DNA from: Prostheceraeus crozeri
Taxonomy: Eukaryota; Platyhelminthes; Polycladida; Euryleptidae
NCBI GenBank assembly: GCA_907163375.1
Contig: CAJQUW010016881.1
Location: 744,001-808,000 of the forward strand
Length of the DNA: 64,000 nt
Direction of reading: 5' to 3'
Numbering within the stretch: the stretch's first letter is position 1; every line of letters starts with the position of its first letter. The notes under the pieces are model-generated. The model saw only the letters and a list, made by a program, of their open reading frames with translations, had not been told where the DNA came from and made no database searches. The position numbers and the translations under genes are program-made. Below are positions 59,127-64,000 of the stretch, in pieces.

Positions 59127-59297
59127 CTAATTCAGTAAACATCAGATTCAGTGAAGTTTTAACCAATATACCTAATATATAATCAGGTAAAACAACACCC
59201 ATTAAATCGTGCTTTACGACATTATCATACAACTGCTCCGCAAAGCTATCTATCTAGAGAATAAAAAGGCTTCCTCTTCAATAACGTCAATACTTAC

Positions 59298-59462
59298 ATC
59301 ATGAACTAAATTGATGCAATGATTTCGCCCTTCGGAGTAGTCGACGGCAGCAGTCAATGAGGTATGACTCCCAGAAGGCACGGGAGTCTGTAGATGATCT
59401 AACAGTGCCTTTCCGCTGAAGCAAACATCGGAGTATGCTTTCTGAATGTCTTTCCACGTATC
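59298..59462 (-). CDS. trio: trio exon: spectrin repeat segment (55 codons)
   Basis: The acceptor is ttgcag before GATACG and the donor is GTAAGT after GTTCATGAT; the exon is phase 0 at both ends. It encodes DTWKDIQKAYSDV followed by a stretch ending in NLVHD. This aligns with human TRIO around AYSEVSQDGKSLLDKLQ through VIHE, including the conserved SLTA-YS segment. Spectrin repeats are three-helix bundles that hold and position the GEF domains. This is the most 5' exon I can see; the one before it must lie to the right of the window or in unrecognised sequence. Confidence 0.88.
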
Positions 59463-62283
59463 CTGCAATTGAAATGGATATTTGAAAATTTCTAAGGAAA
59501 TAATTTCAGAATCTAACGATAAAATCTCCTTCCCAATACACAATGTATAAGGATGGCAATTTATAATAATGAATTCTGAAGAATTTCGCTGTATCTTAGA
59601 GCTGAACTACTACCTTTATCTCTCGAAGCATAAAGCTGAATTCTTATAACCAGTATCATGGCACAAACCCTGTCAATTAATAAAGAACGATTTCAATCTA
59701 TTGAAATTTATTTTTGTGAGTAAAAAATCATTGAGGCTAAGCGCATTAAAATTCAATTCTAAGTTATGACAGCAAAGTAAGTTCTTTACCAATTCAATTG
59801 AAATTACTGATAATTTTTGAGGTATCATACAAGTACAGAAATCTACAAAAAAAATATTCGGGTCAAATTTAGGTGATCATTTTCATGGAATAGTCTTCCA
59901 AACAATATTAAAAAAGCTAGCACAACAGAGGAATTCAAACAAAAAATTACGATCACTGATGATGGATAAATGAATTATTTTTGATGTGCATAGAAATAAT
60001 GTCAGTTAATTATTATAGCTCTGTAAGAATATGACAAAATCAACACTTTGGATAAATCACTTGATTGACCAATGAACATAAAGAAAATCAGATGCTTTTA
60101 TCTCAATAATCAGGCTCGTCTTCTCACAAAATCGCGTATTGATGTCCGTTCTTGGCCACTGTGAACCTAACTGCATAACGTCAAGTATGTACAGATTGTA
60201 CAAGTATGTGTTGATGCAATACTTGAACTCAGTTATACCAAGAGACAATGTATATTTTAATCTGAATTTGTGTAAAAATGGTAAATTTGGTACTTGCATG
60301 CATGATGTATGTATACTTATGTACTTGTATATGCGCAAAGTAAGAAATAGGGCCCAGACTCCATGTTCGGGTAATCTGGTCCTTTTCTCCAATTATTAGT
60401 GCAATGTCATGAAATTAAAATTGTCTTAAATATAAAAAGTATAATTGAAACTCAATTTGTTAGGAGAATAAACATATTTTCTACTCCATTCCATCATTTG
60501 AGTGCTCAGTGGATCAACCAGTCATGGATTACCGGTGAGTGAAGAATGTCTATGCCAGGTGAATTAGTGCAATCATAGAGGTCAGATATCAAAACTGTCG
60601 AATCCTAGAGAGGACACAAAATAACCATGATGACACCAGTCAGGATTATGACAGCGGGTCTCGTTCAGAACTTTCATGTGTCTTGATCTTGAGATATATT
60701 CTGATGTAAATGCTTTGAAACCTTGAATTTTCACCCAGAGTGAGACTTGAGAAATGTATAGTCGCTTTAGCGATTTTGTAACCATTCCGGGGAAATTTGG
60801 ATTTTTGAACAAGCACCTTTGGCTTTCCACGCGGAGTTGCTCAAAACGACCGGCCTTAAATAGAGAAACTGAGAAATAATAGTTTTAAACAAAAGTTGAG
60901 AAATGTCTATTTTCTAAACATAAATGAAAATTGATCATTACCAAGAGCTGAAGACAGCATGGAAGAAAATGCAGATCCTGTGAGCACATATTTATAAATT
61001 TCGTTTCCATTTTTTGCATGGCGGATCTTGCAAGCTATTGCAAACGATCCTAAACAGAAAGACATTCCAGCATGCATCTAAAAGATTCTATAGACGATTG
61101 TGTGATTTCGTCTTCCTCATCGATTTCGAAAATAGGTCATTATTTAGAATGAGTATTCTATCTGGAGCATAAAGCTTCTTCGACGTGCATCACTCGGCTG
61201 AAAGCCACATTATTACATCTAGAGAAGACCTGGCAGCCAGCTTGACAAGATTGGCTTTCAGAGGTCACATCAATTATCTACTGGAGGCAGTTAAAAGGGA
61301 TTGTTGAAGTCATACAGCACAGAGACGAAAATGAATTCAGCTATCACTTCCTTGTCTTACAACAATAAGACAGCTGCTAATGCATGTTGCTTTTAAGATA
61401 TTCTTGACAAAGGTTATAATTGTTAGGCAACATTTACGTCAATGGAAATAATCTTGCTAAATACATGCAAAACAAGGATGTCACCAAAATCCACCGGAGG
61501 CTTTATCTATGACGTAGGTTCAGATGGATTTAAAACACAAATTAATTACATGTCCATTAAAATTGCAACTCGACAAGCGAAAAATTACGCAATCATCTCT
61601 CTGAAAGAAGTTGTTTTGCAAGAAGCATTGACCGAATAATTGTAGTCACCGTAGAAATCCAACACGATGATATTGAAAGACAAAAGCGGACACGCATATT
61701 GAAGGTTTGGGGAACCTATTGGTGTGCCTCAGGGAAGTGTAATAGCCCCGTATCTTTTTTTAATTGGTCATAAATGAACTCTCACCTAAAACTGCAATTA
61801 ACTCCGACATCATAGAATAAGCTGATTTCATTGCATTCTCAGCATTTTTCTATATCACCATTCATCAAATTGCTATAATCTGGTAACCCACGGAACACCA
61901 TTATTGAAGGCATGCCTTTGCTTCCATTGTTTGTCCATTCTTCCTGACTCATCATGGATCGAAAAGTGTCAGCAGTAAAATTGCACGTGTAAACGCACTC
62001 TCAGACAGCACAATACCGTTGTGGCAGATCTGACCTCGGAAACAGGTTCACGTTCTGAATGGACCGACTGCTCAATTGAATCCCTTTACTATGTCATATT
62101 TCTGTCAGAGCGGTCGTTTGTCCCTTTCGAAAGTAATTACATTTGTCTAACTTTTCTAGGTATCACATGCTTAAAAATTGATTAACTTTTGCGTCCTTAA
62201 AACTATCTAGTTGCTCGTTTTATAGCAACCTTGTATCAGTATTTCGTTTAATCTATAATTACGAGTTCTAAATTCCATGATCT

Positions 62284-62770
62284 TTGAGAAGCAAGGGTCG
62301 TGTATATGGAGCCTGTATGCGGGAAGCCATGCTCTATGGTTGCGAGTCATGGCCGCTGCATTCATCCCATGAGAAGATGTTTGAGCGTGTGGAGATGCGA
62401 ATGCTAAGGTGGATGTGTGGTGTCAGACTATCGGACAGGAAATCGAATGACAGCACAGAAAAGCAATCGGTCTTGAGAACATCACAGACATCGCGAGAAG
62501 GCAAAGACTGCGTTGGGTTGGCCACGTGGTAAGAAAGGATAAGAGTGGATCAGAAAAGTTATGTGGATGGAAGTAGAAGGTAAAAGAAGAGCAGGAAGAC
62601 AAAAGAAGATCTGGAAACAAGTGATGAAAGATGACCTCAAACGTGTTGGAGTCAATGAAGCGGACCCCCGTGATCGACCGAAATGGAAGTCCATACTCAG
62701 GCAGCAAACATCTAACCATCTAACCCAGCATCTTCTGGAAGCAAAGGACGCAAAAAAGAGATGAGTGAGT
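62284..62770 (+). pseudogene. LINE RT C-terminal fragment
   Basis: Plus-strand frames read REAMLYGCESWPLHSSHEKM, FERVEMRMLRWMCGV, then after a frameshift EGKRRAGRQKKIWKQVMKDD, LKRVGVNEADPRDRPKWKSI. This is the standard end of LINE polymerases in which CESW and LRWMCGV are conserved. It ends near GATGAGTGAGTGAG, perhaps a microsatellite tail. It is 5'-truncated and broken. Confidence 0.82.
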
Positions 62771-63123
62771 GAGCTATAATGTCAATAATTAATCATTTCT
62801 GTGAACTCATTTCGACAATGTTACCTATTCCTGTCTCATTACTTTCTGCGACATTTCATCATCACGCACCTTCTACTCTACATGAACATGTACGAGCATA
62901 TCTACCCCCCTCCCACATAGTTTCCATAACCCTTCCTTTATCTCGTAAGTGCTAAGTAATTGAATTTTGAATGCTTATGTCCTTGAAAATATACACTGGC
63001 GTTAACTGAAAATTAATATTACAATTCTTCTCATTTTGTAGCACAGCTGTTACACAATCTCTTAATAAACAATTCCTATCACCTACCTATGCACCTCATA
63101 TCATAAATACTGCTCTTTTATAG

Positions 63124-64000
63124 CGCAACGCCGTCATGAAGTTGAATACGAAACCGGTTGCTAAATTAAGTCTGTCAAGTTTCCATAAATACTGTGAGTC
63201 AATCAGGAGTAATACTGGTTATTCTTATTTTTGGAGTGTAGCCTCGACTCAAGATTTTTTGAGGAATATTTCTAACGTGAACGTCCACTCTATGCAAGTT
63301 TTTGACTTCTCTACTCTTTATACAAACTTAGATCAAGGTGCTATCAAGAATAATATTTTTTCTATCCTTGATCTCACATTCAATTCCACTAATCGTAGAT
63401 ACTTGTGTGTAGGATATGAGAAGTCGTTTTTCTCCAAAATCAAATATAAGGGGTATTTTTGTTATGACGTGGACTCTTTTAAGAAGGCTATTGATTTTAT
63501 AATGTCTGAAGTCTACATTTCTTTTTCCGGTTATGTGTTCAGACAAATTCGAGGAGTACCAATGGGAGGGAATTGCAGTCCTTTACTTGCCGACTTGTTT
63601 CTGTTAAATTGCGAATTTGTTTTTATGAAACAATTGGTTAAAAATAAAAAGTTTGGACTAGCTAAATTATTGTCAAACACTTCGAGATATATACGAGACG
63701 ATATATGCGTAATAAATTACAAGCATTTCAATACCTTAATTCCAAAAATTTACCCAGTGGAGCTTCTTGCAGATAGAAACGGAGTCAATGATAAAGCCGT
63801 TGTTTACCTCGATGTGAGACTCCAATCTAGTAGTGACGGTCTTCGAACCTCAATATATCATAAAGTGGAAGATTTTGATTTCCCTGTTGTTCTGTTGACA
63901 TTTCCAGATAGTGCAATACCTTATCACATGGGAATTAATGTATTTGCCGGCCAGGTTTTACGTTATTGTCGCATCTGCTCGCATCTTGAAGATCTAATTA
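63124..64000 (+). CDS. Penelope-like reverse transcriptase, running off the right edge
   Basis: After an in-frame TAG at 63121 the frame stays open for 292 codons to the window end. It reads LNTKPVAKLSLSSFHKYCES, SYFWSVASTQDFLRN, QVFDFSTLYTNLDQGA, QIRGVPMGGNCSPLLADLFL, RYIRDDICVINYKHF and IYPVELLADRN, YLDVRLQS. The FDFSTLYTN, GVPMGGNCSP and RYxDD blocks identify a Penelope-like RT of the type common in aquatic invertebrates. RYIRDD has one residue more than the usual RYIDD, which may weaken the active site. The GIY-YIG end would lie beyond the window. It is the best preserved Penelope-like copy here. Confidence 0.88.

Larger units (their letters stand above)
52015..59297 (-). other. trio: trio intron, 7.3 kb, rich in LINE and Penelope-like fragments
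   Basis: It contains an old hAT remnant (52832-53940), a LINE end with target duplication (53965-54486), another LINE end (55620-55990) and the Penelope-like cluster (56068-58200). The stretches 54.5-55.6 kb and 58.2-59.0 kb show nothing definite. Confidence 0.65.
79..59462 (-). other. trio: Trio/Kalirin RhoGEF locus (partial gene; all exons in this window)
   Basis: The minus strand carries thirteen segments that read in order as spectrin repeats, DH1, PH1, SH3 and a proline/glutamine-rich linker, matching the middle of human TRIO as I recall it. All junctions use GT/AG sites and preserve frame. Trio proteins are cytoplasmic exchange factors for Rac, RhoG and Rho that guide axons and cell migration. 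SEC14 and the first spectrin repeats (to the right) and DH2-PH2 (to the left) are outside the window. Introns reach about 12 kb and carry nearly all the mobile elements listed here. Orthology is strong; exon edges are predictions. Confidence 0.93.
59463..64000 (-). other. trio: trio intron (5' side), at least 4.5 kb
   Basis: No trio exon is recognised up to the window edge. A LINE tail (62284-62770) and a Penelope-like RT (63124-64000) are present. The stretch 59.5-62.2 kb shows nothing definite. Confidence 0.6.

Noticed and set aside
60139-60399. Overlapping frames on both strands at 60.1-60.4 kb as an upstream trio exon
   Set aside because: No spectrin-like pattern and no splice sites in phase with the exon at 59.3 kb.
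61181-61300. Less AT-rich stretch as an upstream trio exon
   Set aside because: All minus-strand frames contain stops within the needed length.

Overview
This is AT-rich animal DNA, and almost all of it is intron. One large gene on the minus strand runs through the window: an orthologue of Trio/Kalirin, the spectrin-repeat RhoGEF (UNC-73 in nematodes). I place ten exons by homology and splice sites, plus one extra small exon inside the spectrin array and two more in the linker after SH3, thirteen segments from 59.46 kb down to 0.08 kb. The SEC14 domain and first spectrin repeats lie beyond the right edge. The second DH-PH unit and everything after it lie beyond the left edge. Joined exons follow the remembered human TRIO sequence closely and keep frame at every junction. 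One piece is missing: about 50 residues of a spectrin repeat between the exons at 33.9 kb and 21.6 kb.

Layout from high to low coordinates: spectrin-repeat exons at 59.3, 51.8, 44.1, 42.5, 42.0, 39.5 (an extra proline-rich exon), 38.4 and 34.0 kb; end of the spectrin array plus start of DH1 at 21.4 kb; rest of DH1, PH1, SH3 and a Q-rich linker at 10.3-11.8 kb; two small linker exons near 7.3 and 6.9 kb, the second able to end in a stop; and a proline-rich linker exon at 0.08-0.46 kb.

The introns are full of mobile elements. The largest is a young 6.3-kb Ty3/gypsy-class LTR element (25.32-31.64 kb) of the Gmr1 type, with integrase encoded upstream of reverse transcriptase and a SCAN-like capsid region. 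A 4.44-kb hAT-like DNA transposon sits at 46.95-51.39 kb. Others are two ~490-bp hAT MITEs with perfect 8-bp target duplications, a decayed IS630/mariner copy split by a retroposon, LINE 3' ends (one with a 16-bp target duplication), a tRNA-derived SINE family (three copies), and several Penelope-like fragments (two GIY-YIG endonuclease ends and one reverse transcriptase), with hairpin-plus-GAAAC motifs like Penelope-associated hammerhead ribozymes.

The organism is a metazoan, most likely an invertebrate with a medium or large genome: Trio domain order, multi-kb introns, and a Penelope/Gmr1/hAT/RTE-like repeat mix. I cannot name the phylum. No rRNA, tRNA gene, CRISPR array or operon is visible, and no complete host gene other than the Trio locus could be recognised.
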